Source: Candidatus Anaerobutyricum avicola (GTDB taxonomy: Bacteria; Bacillota; Clostridia; Lachnospirales; Lachnospiraceae). Taken from it: a DNA stretch of 49,998 nt. Each line of letters starts with the position of its first letter. Position 1 is the first letter of the stretch. The position numbers and the translations under genes are program-made. Shown here piece after piece: positions 41,943-49,873 of the stretch. The notes under the pieces were generated by a model. The model saw nothing but the letters and a program-made list of their open reading frames with translations, was not told the origin of the DNA and made no database searches. The DNA lies in NCBI GenBank assembly GCA_019113845.1, contig DXGQ01000005.1, forward strand, positions 1 to 49,998. Direction: 5' to 3'.

Positions 41943-42653
41943 ATGTATTATGGATACGGTATGGGCGGTTTCTTCTGGGACCCGACCTATATTTTAGTTA
42001 TTATCGGTGTGGTCATTTGTCTCATCGCCTCGGCGAGAGTCAAAAGTACTTACTCGAAGTTTGAAAAAGTGAGAAGTCACTCCGGTGTCACGGCAGCGGA
42101 GGCGGCACAGCAGATTCTGCACGGCGCGGGCATCTATAATGTCCGGATTGAACATATTTCCGGACATCTGACGGATAATTATGACCCGAGAAGCAAGGTA
42201 CTTCACTTGTCAGACGCGACCTGGCGCTCCACCTCGGTGGCGGCTATCGGCGTGGCGGCTCATGAGTGCGGGCATGCCATTCAGGACGCGAGGGATTATG
42301 CGCCGCTTCGGATCCGGGGAGCGATCGTTCCGGTGGTTAATTTCGGTTCAGCGTTGTCCTGGCCGCTCATCATTATCGGTATCCTGCTGAGCTTTAATCA
42401 CTTTCTGATTACTTTGGGCATTGTATTATTTTCTCTTACGGTGGTCTTTCAGCTTGTGACCCTGCCGGTGGAGTTTGACGCGTCCTCAAGAGCGCTGCGG
42501 ATTCTGGGAGATTCTCATATGCTCTATGAGGAGGAACTGCGGGGCGCGAGAAAGGTGTTAAGCGCGGCGGCGCTTACCTATGTGGCAGCAGCGGCTTCCA
42601 CGATCCTGCAGCTTTTGCGTCTGGTGCTGCTGTTTGGGAGAAGAGACGATTAA
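41943..42653 (+). CDS. YugP-type zinc metallopeptidase (membrane)
   Basis: A 236-residue membrane protein of the YugP/DUF zinc-peptidase family. The zinc motif HECGH is at about residues 111-115, in VAAIGVAAHECGHAIQDARDY. N-terminal (about 15-30), two central (about 135-180) and C-terminal (about 205-230) hydrophobic segments anchor it; SGHLTDNYDPRSKVLHLSD and EFDASSRAL are family motifs. It is an uncharacterised membrane protease. AAAGGTGG precedes ATG. It is likely co-transcribed with rlmH downstream. Confidence 0.94.
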   Translation: MYYGYGMGGFFWDPTYILVIIGVVICLIASARVKSTYSKFEKVRSHSGVTAAEAAQQILHGAGIYNVRIEHISGHLTDNYDPRSKVLHLSDATWRSTSVAAIGVAAHECGHAIQDARDYAPLRIRGAIVPVVNFGSALSWPLIIIGILLSFNHFLITLGIVLFSLTVVFQLVTLPVEFDASSRALRILGDSHMLYEEELRGARKVLSAAALTYVAAAASTILQLLRLVLLFGRRDD

Positions 42654-42746
42654 ACAGGATATATGAGGGAAATGGCGCAGGCGGATTATGCCTGCGCTTC
42701 CTTTGTGTGTGATACGAATGAGAATTGGAATCAGAATGGAGAAAAT

Positions 42747-43205
42747 ATGCAGGGGATAAAGATACTGTGTGTGGGAAAAGTAAAAGAAAAATATTTTCGG
42801 GATGGTATCGAATGTTATGTCCGGCAGGTTCGCCGGAAATATCTGATGGAGATCGTGGAGTGCGACGATGAGCCGACGCCGGAGGGAGCTTCAGCGGTGA
42901 TGGAGCGTCAGATCCGGGAAAAAGAAGGGGACCGGTTGTTGCAGAAAATACAGGAGGGCGACTATGTCATCGCTCTCTGTATTGATGGAAAACATTATTC
43001 TTCTGACGTCTGGCGGGAGCGGATGCAAAAGTGCGCGCGCCGTATTTCCGGTTCGCTGGTTTTTGTTATCGGAGGTTCTCTGGGCCTTTCGGATGCCGTA
43101 GTGAAGAGGGCAGATGAGAAACTCAGTTTTTCCGCCATGACGTTTCCACATCAGATGATGCGGATGATTCTCTGTGAGCAGATCGCCGGCATTTTTACAG
43201 ATTGA
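42747..43205 (+). CDS. rlmH: RlmH 23S rRNA pseudouridine1915 methyltransferase, C-terminal tail missing
   Basis: A 152-residue SPOUT methyltransferase matching RlmH, which methylates pseudouridine 1915 in 23S rRNA. The SAM-binding knot is intact: FVIGGSLGLSD (106-116) and the active-site region MTFPHQMMRMILCEQI (131-146). Normal RlmH proteins continue with a tail ending in a YRxFRI...EPYHK pattern. Here the frame ends after CEQI with AGIFTD and a stop. No downstream frame restores the YHK end. In RlmH dimers the tail of the other subunit completes the active site, so this protein alone should be inactive. A second RlmH-like protein (49435) carries exactly this tail. ATG 42747 follows TGGAGA. 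Confidence 0.93.
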   Translation: MQGIKILCVGKVKEKYFRDGIECYVRQVRRKYLMEIVECDDEPTPEGASAVMERQIREKEGDRLLQKIQEGDYVIALCIDGKHYSSDVWRERMQKCARRISGSLVFVIGGSLGLSDAVVKRADEKLSFSAMTFPHQMMRMILCEQIAGIFTD

Positions 43206-43260
43206 AAGAAAGATACCGGAATCCCGTTGATGGCAGATCGTGGAAAATATGCAGGTGGAT

Positions 43261-44802
43261 TCACACGGAAAAACGTTCTACCAGGCATTGTATACTCATA
43301 AAAAATGCACAGTAGAACAGCCCGCAGATGATGAGCATCCAAAAAGGATGGAGCCCCCCACTCAGGAGGAGATACTGGTACAGATGCTCTGAGAGCCATC
43401 CTCCGGCGAGAGACAGGGCGGCGGGCAGAAGCAGCGTCTTTTCCACGGAAAAAGGGAAGGTCGTGATCTTCAGGATACAGAACAGGTCGAGGAGGATCTG
43501 CACGATATACCCGGCTAGAAGACCGTACAGGTAACCGCGGATGCCGCAGGACGGGATCATGGTCAGGATAAAGAAAATCCGCATGGCCATGCCCAGCAGA
43601 TTATGGTACAGTGTCTGACGGGTGCTGCCAAAGCCGTTCAGGATACTGGAAAGGGTCTGTGCCGCATACATAAACGGGCAGAGGATAGCGAACAGATAGA
43701 CATAGTGTCCGGCCTCTTCGCTGCCAAATACCAGGTTACCCAGAATATTTCCGTAAATAAGAAAACCAAAGGTGCTGAATATACCGATGATGATGCAGTA
43801 ATGAAGACTTTTTGCGATAGTGCTTCGTATCTGCATCATTTTTTTCTGTTTATAAGAAAAGGAGATGGCAGGCAGCAGCATCACGGACAGAGAATTAACG
43901 ATAGTCGCCGGAAAAAACAAAAAAGGGAGGGCCATGCCGGTGAGTGTTCCGTAGCACTCCAGCGCCCGGGTCTGACTGCCAAGATACGAAACAAGCATAA
44001 AGGGAATCAGCATATTTTCCAGGCTGTTTATGATGGTCAGAGAAAAATGGTTGATGGTCAGAGGAATACTGAAGGAGAAAAATTCCCGGACCATAGTGGA
44101 AAACGGCTGTGTTGAGCGGGAAACAAAATCGTGCCGGACGGAATGCTTCCGAAAGAGATTTTTTTCGCTGACCAAGCTGGTATACAGATAGGCGAATGCC
44201 GTGTAGATGGTCGAGGCAATCTCTCCGACGACCATACCCCAGGCGGCGATGCGCGCATCGGCGGTAAACAGATAGACAGAGATGGAGAGCAGATAAATGC
44301 TCCCCACCCGGGCGCACTGCTCCACCAGCTGACTGGCGGCCGGTACGCTGGAACGGTTTAATCCGATATAGTAACCGTGCAGACAGGACTTCACAGCGAC
44401 AAAAGGAAGAGACAGGGCGGCGATGCGAAGGGCAGGCGCAGCGGAAGTCTCATGGAGCAGATGAGTGCTCAGATAACCGGCGCCCTCCCAGAGAAAGGCG
44501 AGGAGAAACAGGGAGAGCAGGAAGGAGAGGGTGCATGTCAGGCGGATCAGACGGTGGATATTTTTGCGTTCCCCCATGGCATAAAAACGGGAGGCAAGGT
44601 TGGAGATCCCTGTCTCAAACCCATGGCAGACCAGAGTAAAACAGAGCATATATACCGGAAAGATAAGCTGGTAAATGCCCAGTTCTTTTGCACCGATCAG
44701 GTTGGAGAGGAATATCCTGTTATAGAACCCCAGAATTCTGGAGAGAAATCCGGAAAAGGTGAGAATCAGAGTTCCGGTAAAAATGGTTTTTTTGTAGGAC
44801 AT
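43261..44802 (-). CDS. SpoVB-like flippase (polysaccharide biosynthesis/MurJ superfamily)
   Basis: A 513-residue membrane protein with about 14 segments. MSYKKTIFTGTLILTFSGFLSRILGFYNRIFLSNLIGAKELGIYQL is the SpoVB start, and SQLVEQCARV, LPFLFFPATIVNSLSVMLLPAIS and SILNGFGSTRQTLYHNLLGM are family stretches. It moves lipid-linked peptidoglycan precursors for the spore cortex or cell wall. The long open frame upstream to 45294 overlaps the cysteine desulfurase gene and lacks a ribosome site, so I start at ATG 44802 (AGGTGTTTCT upstream). It converges on rlmH and diverges from the cysteine desulfurase gene. Confidence 0.94.
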   Translation of the reverse strand: MSYKKTIFTGTLILTFSGFLSRILGFYNRIFLSNLIGAKELGIYQLIFPVYMLCFTLVCHGFETGISNLASRFYAMGERKNIHRLIRLTCTLSFLLSLFLLAFLWEGAGYLSTHLLHETSAAPALRIAALSLPFVAVKSCLHGYYIGLNRSSVPAASQLVEQCARVGSIYLLSISVYLFTADARIAAWGMVVGEIASTIYTAFAYLYTSLVSEKNLFRKHSVRHDFVSRSTQPFSTMVREFFSFSIPLTINHFSLTIINSLENMLIPFMLVSYLGSQTRALECYGTLTGMALPFLFFPATIVNSLSVMLLPAISFSYKQKKMMQIRSTIAKSLHYCIIIGIFSTFGFLIYGNILGNLVFGSEEAGHYVYLFAILCPFMYAAQTLSSILNGFGSTRQTLYHNLLGMAMRIFFILTMIPSCGIRGYLYGLLAGYIVQILLDLFCILKITTFPFSVEKTLLLPAALSLAGGWLSEHLYQYLLLSGGLHPFWMLIICGLFYCAFFMSIQCLVERFSV

Positions 44803-44934
44803 AGAAACACCTGGGGATGGGTTCTCTTGAATATATGAACCGGACAGATCAATTAGACTATAAAGCGGGAAAGAAGTAAAAAGGAATCCTGATCCGGCAG
44901 AATAAAAACAGAAAAAAGAAAGGTTGGTGCGACG

Positions 44935-46173
44935 ATGATTTATCTGGATAATGCTGCCACGACTCCGGTGCGGCCGGAAGTGTTGGAAGCAATGCTTCCG
45001 TATCTGAAGGAAGAGTACGGCAATCCCTCCGGGCTGTACCTGACTGCCGTCAAGGCGAAGGAAGCGGTGGAGAAAGCGAGAAAAACTATAGCGGACACTC
45101 TGGGCTGTGAAGAGGAAGAGATTTATTTCACTTCCGGTGGGACAGAATCGGATAACTGGGCGATAAAATCGGCCGTGCAGACTGCGGCAGAACAAAAATC
45201 GGAGGGCAGTAACGAAAAAGAGAGAGAAGGAGAGACAGAACGGGCGGATCTTCTGAAAAATTGTCATATCATTACAACACAGATTGAGCATCATGCCGTT
45301 CTCCGTACCTGCCAGGCGTTGGAGCGGGAAGGCTGTGCAGTCACATATCTGAGGGTCAATGAGATGGGGCAGATCTCATTGAAAGAGCTGGAAAAGGCTA
45401 TCCGCCCGGAGACGGTCCTCTTCTCTGTCATGATGGCAAACAACGAGGTGGGAACCGTACAGCCGGTAAAAGAAATTGGAGCAATCGCCAGACGCCGTCA
45501 CATTTTCTTTCACACGGACGCCGTGCAGGCATACGGGCATCTGCCGATCTCCGTAAAAGAGATGAACATTGATATGTTGAGCGCCAGCGCGCACAAGTGC
45601 GGCGGTCCCAAAGGCGTTGGTTTTCTCTATGTGAGACGTGGTGTGAATCTGCCGCCATTTATGCACGGGGGAGGACAGGAGAGAGGGCGGAGAGCCGGCA
45701 CAGAAAATGTACCGGGAATCGTCGGTTTTGGGAAAGCAGCCGAACTGGCTGCCGTGCAAATGAAGCAGACAGAAAAAGAGACGGCGCTCATGAGAGATCA
45801 TCTCATCCGCCGTCTCCTGACAGAAATCCCGTATGCCCGTCTGAACGGAAGCTGGAAAAACCGCCTGGCAGGCAACTGCAATATCAGCTTTCAGTTCACA
45901 GAAGGCGGTGCGCTCCTCATTCTCCTGGATGAAGAAGGAATCTGCGCTGCAGCAGGTTCCGCCTGCAGCACAGGTTCCAAAGAACCATCCCATGTGTTAA
46001 AAGCGATGGGAATCCCGGATGACATTGCCCGCGGGACCCTACGCCTGACCATCGGCCATCAGAATACGATGGAAGAGATGGACCAGGTGGTGGAGAGTAT
46101 GAAAAAATGTGTCGCGAGACTCCGGAAAAATGCGGGAGAATATGAAGACTTCAGAAATCATATGCCGGGATAA
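44935..46173 (+). CDS. cysteine desulfurase (NifS/IscS family)
   Basis: A 412-residue PLP enzyme that takes sulfur from cysteine for iron-sulfur clusters or tRNA thiolation. MIYLDNAATTPVRPEVLEAM starts it; GGTESDNWAI, IEHHAVL and ANNEVGT bind PLP; the Schiff-base Lys221 is in SASAHKCGGPKG and the sulfur-carrying Cys344 is in GSACSTGSKEPSHVL. A charged insertion of about 22 residues (85-106) follows GGTESDNWAI and is not usual. AGGTTGGTGCG precedes ATG. No scaffold protein gene is beside it. Confidence 0.94.
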   Translation: MIYLDNAATTPVRPEVLEAMLPYLKEEYGNPSGLYLTAVKAKEAVEKARKTIADTLGCEEEEIYFTSGGTESDNWAIKSAVQTAAEQKSEGSNEKEREGETERADLLKNCHIITTQIEHHAVLRTCQALEREGCAVTYLRVNEMGQISLKELEKAIRPETVLFSVMMANNEVGTVQPVKEIGAIARRRHIFFHTDAVQAYGHLPISVKEMNIDMLSASAHKCGGPKGVGFLYVRRGVNLPPFMHGGGQERGRRAGTENVPGIVGFGKAAELAAVQMKQTEKETALMRDHLIRRLLTEIPYARLNGSWKNRLAGNCNISFQFTEGGALLILLDEEGICAAAGSACSTGSKEPSHVLKAMGIPDDIARGTLRLTIGHQNTMEEMDQVVESMKKCVARLRKNAGEYEDFRNHMPG

Positions 46174-46179
46174 ACACAA

Positions 46180-47121
46180 TTATAAATCTAACTCTTCTGC
46201 CACACTCTTTAGTGTTTTTGCAGACTCCCGGAGCTTTTGCTGTTCCTCTTCGTTCAGAGAGATCGGCACGTGCGTCTCCACTCCGTCGAATCCTACGATG
46301 GCCGGCATACTGAGTGCAATTCCTTCGATGCCGTACTCTCCGTGCATCATGGAGGAGATGGACAGAATGGAACGCTCATTGCGCACGATACATTCGCAGA
46401 TACGTTTTACGGACATGGCGATACCGTAATAAGTAGCACGTTTCTTTTCGATGATCTCGTAGGCGCTGTTTTTAACGGAATCGGCGATTCGCTTCATGGA
46501 AGCCTCATGATTGAAATGTCCCCTCATTTCACAGAAGGTATTCAGTGGGATACCGGATACATTTGTGCTGCTCCATGCGGCGATCTCGCTGTCACCGTGC
46601 TCGCCGATGATGAAAGAATGAACGCTGCGGCTGTCCACACTCAGATGTTCGCCAAGAGCGTATTTCAGCCGGGCGGTATCGAGAACAGTACCGGAACCGA
46701 TGACTCTGTTCTCCGGTAGTCCGCTGAGTTTTAATGCGACATAGGTGAGAATATCCACCGGATTGGAAACGATCAGTAAGATTCCCTGGAAATCCTGCTC
46801 GGTGATCTGAGGAATGATACTTTTGTAAATTGCCACATTTTTATGTACAAGATCCAGTCTGGTCTCATTTGGCTGCTGGTTGGCTCCGGCAGTGACGATC
46901 ACAATACCGGCATCCGCGATATCTTTATAATCTCCGGCATAAATCTTCATCTGGCCGGCAAACGGGATGCCGTGCGCGATATCTTTTGCCTCGCCGTCAG
47001 CCTTATCATAGTTGGCGTCAATGAGAACGATCTCAGAGAACAGGCGGCTCTGCATCAGAGTAAAAGCCGTTGCGGAGCCGACAAAACCACAGCCGATAAT
47101 GGCAGCTTTTCTTGGATTCAT
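46180..47121 (-). CDS. ldh: L-lactate dehydrogenase
   Basis: A 313-residue LDH of the L-2-hydroxyacid type. NAD-binding GCGFVGSATAF (residues 10-20), substrate loop ANQQPNETRLDLVHKN (Arg88; Gln rather than Arg at the specificity position fits pyruvate over oxaloacetate), Arg151 in LDTARLKY, and catalytic His175 in IIGEHGDSE. It converts pyruvate to lactate with NADH. AGAGGT precedes ATG 47121; an upstream open frame crosses the tRNA gene and is not coding. It is divergent from tRNA-Arg. Confidence 0.95.
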   Translation of the reverse strand: MNPRKAAIIGCGFVGSATAFTLMQSRLFSEIVLIDANYDKADGEAKDIAHGIPFAGQMKIYAGDYKDIADAGIVIVTAGANQQPNETRLDLVHKNVAIYKSIIPQITEQDFQGILLIVSNPVDILTYVALKLSGLPENRVIGSGTVLDTARLKYALGEHLSVDSRSVHSFIIGEHGDSEIAAWSSTNVSGIPLNTFCEMRGHFNHEASMKRIADSVKNSAYEIIEKKRATYYGIAMSVKRICECIVRNERSILSISSMMHGEYGIEGIALSMPAIVGFDGVETHVPISLNEEEQQKLRESAKTLKSVAEELDL

Positions 47122-47299
47122 AATAAGCACCTCTTTCATTTGATTTGTATCAGTAATGACAACGGAGTTATTATAGCACATTTTTGAACAAAAGCAGTAG
47201 TAATTGCAACAAAAAACGGTAAAAAAGAATCTGTTTAATGACAAAAAATTTTCAAAAAAAGATAATTTTCTGCCTCTTTGAAATTTTTGAAAAAAACCC

Positions 47300-47328
47300 T
47301 TGCAAATTGTGTGAAAATATAGTATTAT
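47300..47328 (+). promoter_or_regulatory. tRNA-Arg promoter
   Basis: TTGCAA (47300-47305) and TATTAT (47323-47328) are 17 nt apart and end 23 nt before the tRNA. The region is strongly AT-rich. Confidence 0.75.
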
Positions 47329-47351
47329 AAACGCCGGAAGTTTTCTTCCAT

Positions 47352-47425
47352 GGACCAGTAGCTCAGTTGGATAGAGCAACGGTTTCCGGAACCGTGTGTC
47401 GGGGGTTCGAGTCCCTTCTGGTTCG
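47352..47425 (+). tRNA. tRNA-Arg (anticodon CCG)
   Basis: A 74-nt tRNA. The acceptor stem GGACCAG/CTGGTTC, D arm GCTC/GAGC, anticodon stem ACGGT/ACCGT around the loop TTCCGGA (anticodon CCG, reading CGG) and T stem GGGGG/CCCTT with TTCGAGT all form. The CCA end is not encoded. A promoter precedes and a terminator follows, so it is a single tRNA gene. Confidence 0.96.
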
Positions 47426-47431
47426 TTTTGT

Positions 47432-47460
47432 ATGCCTGAATATATTTCGGGCATTTTTTT
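47432..47460 (+). terminator. terminator after tRNA-Arg
   Basis: ATGCCTGAA (47432-47440) pairs with TTCGGGCAT (47445-47453, one G-U) and is followed by seven T residues. Confidence 0.85.
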
Positions 47461-47469
47461 ATTTCATAG

Positions 47470-47511
47470 GATCAGGGTGCCAGAAGGTTCATCACTTTTG
47501 ACACTCTGATC
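47470..47511. terminator. hairpin between tRNA-Arg and the secreted-protein gene
   Basis: GATCAGGGTG (47470-47479) pairs with CACTCTGATC (47502-47511, one G-U), followed by TTTC. It lies 73 nt past the stop of the minus-strand secreted-protein gene, so it may serve either strand. Confidence 0.45.
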
Positions 47512-47583
47512 TTTCATAAGAAATTGTGTTCCTGTGAAACAAAAAACGCTCCGCGGGGATCATACTGCGGGAAAAAGATGGCT

Positions 47584-48039
47584 TTATTTCCACTTTCCAC
47601 GGAAAAGGCTGCTGGAACCGGAATAGTAATTGCCGTCTGCTTTCCACCCCATATAGTTTTCCATCATATCTGCTTTTTTGTTGTATTTATAACAGAGCTT
47701 TTCTCCCTGGCTGTTTTTTAAGCGGATGACGTAACCGCCCTTTACCTTTTTACAGCCATAAATTTTCATGCTGTCGATGCATTGCCCGGTAGTTCTGTCA
47801 AAAATTTTCATTTTTGTCCGGGTGAACTTGCGGTCCGTGCCGCCGGAAGAGACATTCGTCCACCAGCCTTTTACCTGACGGTACACCTTTTTGCTCAGTT
47901 TAAATGTCTTTTTCTTTGCCATGGTCTCCATCTGCACAGATGCCGGAGTTGTTTCTTTTGCGTGAAGCGCAGTGCCCGGAAATGAAACGGACAGCAGTAA
48001 GGAAAAAATTACAACAGATATCCATATTTTTTTCTTCAT
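47584..48039 (-). CDS. secreted protein of unknown function
   Basis: A 151-residue exported protein. The N-terminal MKKKIWISVVIFSLLLSVSFPGTALHA is a type I signal peptide with a cleavage site after ALHA (about residue 27). The mature part is basic, with motifs WWTNVSSGG and KMKIFDRTTGQ, and ends in a beta-like region rich in Tyr and Gly (GYVIRLKNSQGEKLCYKYNKKADM ... YYSGSSSLFRGKW). It has two cysteines. I recognise no family. GGAGG precedes ATG 48039. It stands alone between tRNA-Arg and the DUF362 gene. Confidence 0.8.
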   Translation of the reverse strand: MKKKIWISVVIFSLLLSVSFPGTALHAKETTPASVQMETMAKKKTFKLSKKVYRQVKGWWTNVSSGGTDRKFTRTKMKIFDRTTGQCIDSMKIYGCKKVKGGYVIRLKNSQGEKLCYKYNKKADMMENYMGWKADGNYYSGSSSLFRGKWK

Positions 48040-48123
48040 GAGAATCCTCCTTTTTATTATGATAACTTCATTATACTATAGTGGCAGAGAGAAGAAAAGA
48101 AGCTTTTATTTTGTATTTTTTAG

Positions 48124-48153
48124 TTGTGCTTTCTTCGCGAAAGAGAGTATAAT
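48124..48153 (+). promoter_or_regulatory. DUF362 gene promoter
   Basis: TTGTGC (48124-48129) and TATAAT (48148-48153) are 18 nt apart and 68 nt upstream of ATG 48221. Confidence 0.6.
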
Positions 48154-48220
48154 AAGAACGGACTTTACGTGTCCGGCAGGCGATGCATGCCGGGATAAAA
48201 CAGAAAAAAGGAGTAAAAAC

Positions 48221-49351
48221 ATGGCAAAATCAAAAGTATATTACACAGATTTCAGAACAAAATTAGGGGAAGGACTTCCAACCAAATTAAAAAGACTCAT
48301 CAAGAAGGCCGGCATCGGTGATATCGATATGGATCAGAAGTTTGTCGCCATCAAGATGCATTTCGGCGAATTGGGTAACCTCGGATTTCTTCGTCCAAAT
48401 TACGCAAAGGCAGTGGCTGATGTGGTAAAAGAGATGGGCGGACTGCCATTCCTCACCGACTGTAATACCTTATATCCGGGCAGCCGGAAAAATGCGCTGG
48501 AGCATCTGCAGTGCGCCTGGGAGAATGGGTTTACCCCGCTGACCGTCGGATGTCCGGTGATCATCGGCGATGGTCTGAAAGGAACCGATGATATCGACGT
48601 TCCGGTAGAGGGCGGCGAATACATAGAGAATGCAAAGATCGGACGAGCTGTGATGGATGCCGATATCTTTATCAGCCTGACACATTTTAAAGGACATGAG
48701 ATGACCGGATTCGGCGGAGCCATCAAAAACATCGGTATGGGCTGTGGTTCCCGCGCCGGAAAGAAAGAGCAGCACTCCAACGGAAAACCGAGCATTGACC
48801 CGGAAGCATGCCGCGGCTGCAAACGCTGCCAGAAGGAATGTGCTAACAACGGTCTGGAATTCAACGAAGAGACAAAGAAAATGACGGTCAACATGGATAA
48901 CTGCGTGGGCTGCGGAAGATGTCTTGGCGCCTGCACCTTTGATGCCATCGAGTTTGTCAACGACGCCGCGACAAAAGAACTGAACTGCCGTATGGCGGAA
49001 TACACAAAGGCAGTCATCGACGGTCGTCCGAACTTCCACATCTCCCTCATCGTGGACGTTTCCCCGAACTGTGACTGTCACGCGGAAAACGATGCGCCGA
49101 TCCTGCCGAATATCGGTATGTTCGCGTCCTTCGACCCGCTGGCGCTCGACCAGGCTTGCGTGGACGCCTGTCTGAAATGCGACCCGCTGCCAAACAGCCA
49201 GCTTTCCGACCGGATGCACAGAGAGGACTTCTGCGACCATCATGACCACTTTGAGAACACCACACCGGACTCCGAGTACAAGACATGCCTTGACCATGCG
49301 GCTAAGATCGGCCTTGGAAACCGCGAGTACGAGCTTATCTTTGTAAAATAA
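48221..49351 (+). CDS. DUF362 domain protein with two iron-sulfur clusters
   Basis: A 376-residue protein of the clostridial DUF362/ferredoxin fusion type. The N-terminal DUF362 domain has KMHFGELGNLGFLRP and FLTDCNTLY; SLTHFKGHEMTGFGGAIKNIGMGCGS lies about 160-185. The ferredoxin part has two CxxCxxCxxxC motifs (CRGCKRCQKEC and CVGCGRCLGAC), enough for two [4Fe-4S] clusters. The C-terminus has histidine-rich FCDHHDHFEN. It probably moves electrons in the cytosol; its partner is unknown. AAAAAGGAG precedes ATG 48221, which is preferred over an upstream frame that crosses the promoter. Confidence 0.94.
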   Translation: MAKSKVYYTDFRTKLGEGLPTKLKRLIKKAGIGDIDMDQKFVAIKMHFGELGNLGFLRPNYAKAVADVVKEMGGLPFLTDCNTLYPGSRKNALEHLQCAWENGFTPLTVGCPVIIGDGLKGTDDIDVPVEGGEYIENAKIGRAVMDADIFISLTHFKGHEMTGFGGAIKNIGMGCGSRAGKKEQHSNGKPSIDPEACRGCKRCQKECANNGLEFNEETKKMTVNMDNCVGCGRCLGACTFDAIEFVNDAATKELNCRMAEYTKAVIDGRPNFHISLIVDVSPNCDCHAENDAPILPNIGMFASFDPLALDQACVDACLKCDPLPNSQLSDRMHREDFCDHHDHFENTTPDSEYKTCLDHAAKIGLGNREYELIFVK

Positions 49352-49368
49352 TCAGGATACGGCGAAAA

Positions 49369-49407
49369 AGCAGGAAATGTTTAGGTGGTTTTCGAATATT
49401 TCCTGCT
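49369..49407 (+). terminator. hairpin between DUF362 gene and rlmH-like gene
   Basis: AGCAGGAAAT (49369-49378) pairs perfectly with ATTTCCTGCT (49398-49407). Only a short T-rich tail follows, so termination may be partial. Confidence 0.55.
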
Positions 49408-49434
49408 AATGTTTACAGCAAATGAGTTACAATA

Positions 49435-49872
49435 ATGAAATATGAAATTTATATTTTTGAGGAGGTCAAAACGGCCTCCTTTTATAAAAAAGCTATCGAA
49501 GAATACGAAAAACGGCTGAGCCGTTATTGCAAAATATCCTGCCGTTTTATAAAAAAACAAAAAGAATGGGAGAAACTTCTGGCAGAGTCTGAAGGCGCCG
49601 GCGACGCCTGCTTTGTTCTGGCCGGACCGGATTCTGTATCCTCTGAGACTTTCAGCCAGGGAATCGGGCGATGGGAAATGTCCGGTCAGGGCAGAAAACG
49701 CTTCTTTATACCGGCCGCATACCTCGCCTTTACAGAAAAAAATAAAGAAGGAAAAATGGCGGTCATCAACCTCTCCGACTTTACCATGAACACGGCTATG
49801 ACAGCCATGATCCTCTATGAGCAGATATATCGGGGATATCGGATATTGAACAACCATCCATATCATAAATAA
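49435..49872 (+). CDS. divergent RlmH-like protein retaining the C-terminal tail
   Basis: A 145-residue protein related to RlmH. Its last 18 residues, YEQIYRGYRILNNHPYHK, are a full RlmH tail. The SAM-loop motif (GGSLG in normal RlmH) is replaced by FFIPAAYLAF, and the TFPHQ-R segment by FTMNTAMTA, so the catalytic His and Arg are missing. The start MKYEIYIFEEVKTASFYKKAIEEYEKRLSRYCKI also fits RlmH. Alone it should not bind SAM. It could supply the tail in a heterodimer with the tail-less RlmH at 42747. There is only a weak ribosome site before ATG 49435. The stop is followed after 2 nt by palindromic repeat C. Confidence 0.88.
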   Translation: MKYEIYIFEEVKTASFYKKAIEEYEKRLSRYCKISCRFIKKQKEWEKLLAESEGAGDACFVLAGPDSVSSETFSQGIGRWEMSGQGRKRFFIPAAYLAFTEKNKEGKMAVINLSDFTMNTAMTAMILYEQIYRGYRILNNHPYHK

Positions 49873-49873
49873 G

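Noticed and set aside
41822-42064. 80-codon frame overlapping the yugP start
   Set aside because: It overlaps the well-supported protease gene in another frame and the leader stem-loop; no family resemblance.
43170-43260. A simple frameshift hiding the missing RlmH tail at 42747
   Set aside because: Reading the other two frames past CEQI gives no YHK-type ending; one frame reads FYRLKERYRNPVDG, only loosely similar. A larger rearrangement cannot be excluded.
44803-45294. Upstream extension of the SpoVB-like frame to 677 residues
   Set aside because: It overlaps the cysteine desulfurase gene on the other strand, lacks a ribosome binding site and has no family match; the SpoVB start at 44802 is typical.
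47122-47300. Rex operator in front of ldh
   Set aside because: I looked for a TTGTTAA...TTAACAA dyad near the ldh and alcohol dehydrogenase promoters and found only partial half sites (TTGTTC), too weak to claim.
47122-47454. Upstream extension of the lactate dehydrogenase frame
   Set aside because: It would run through the tRNA-Arg gene and its promoter; the standard LDH start at 47121 has a good ribosome binding site.
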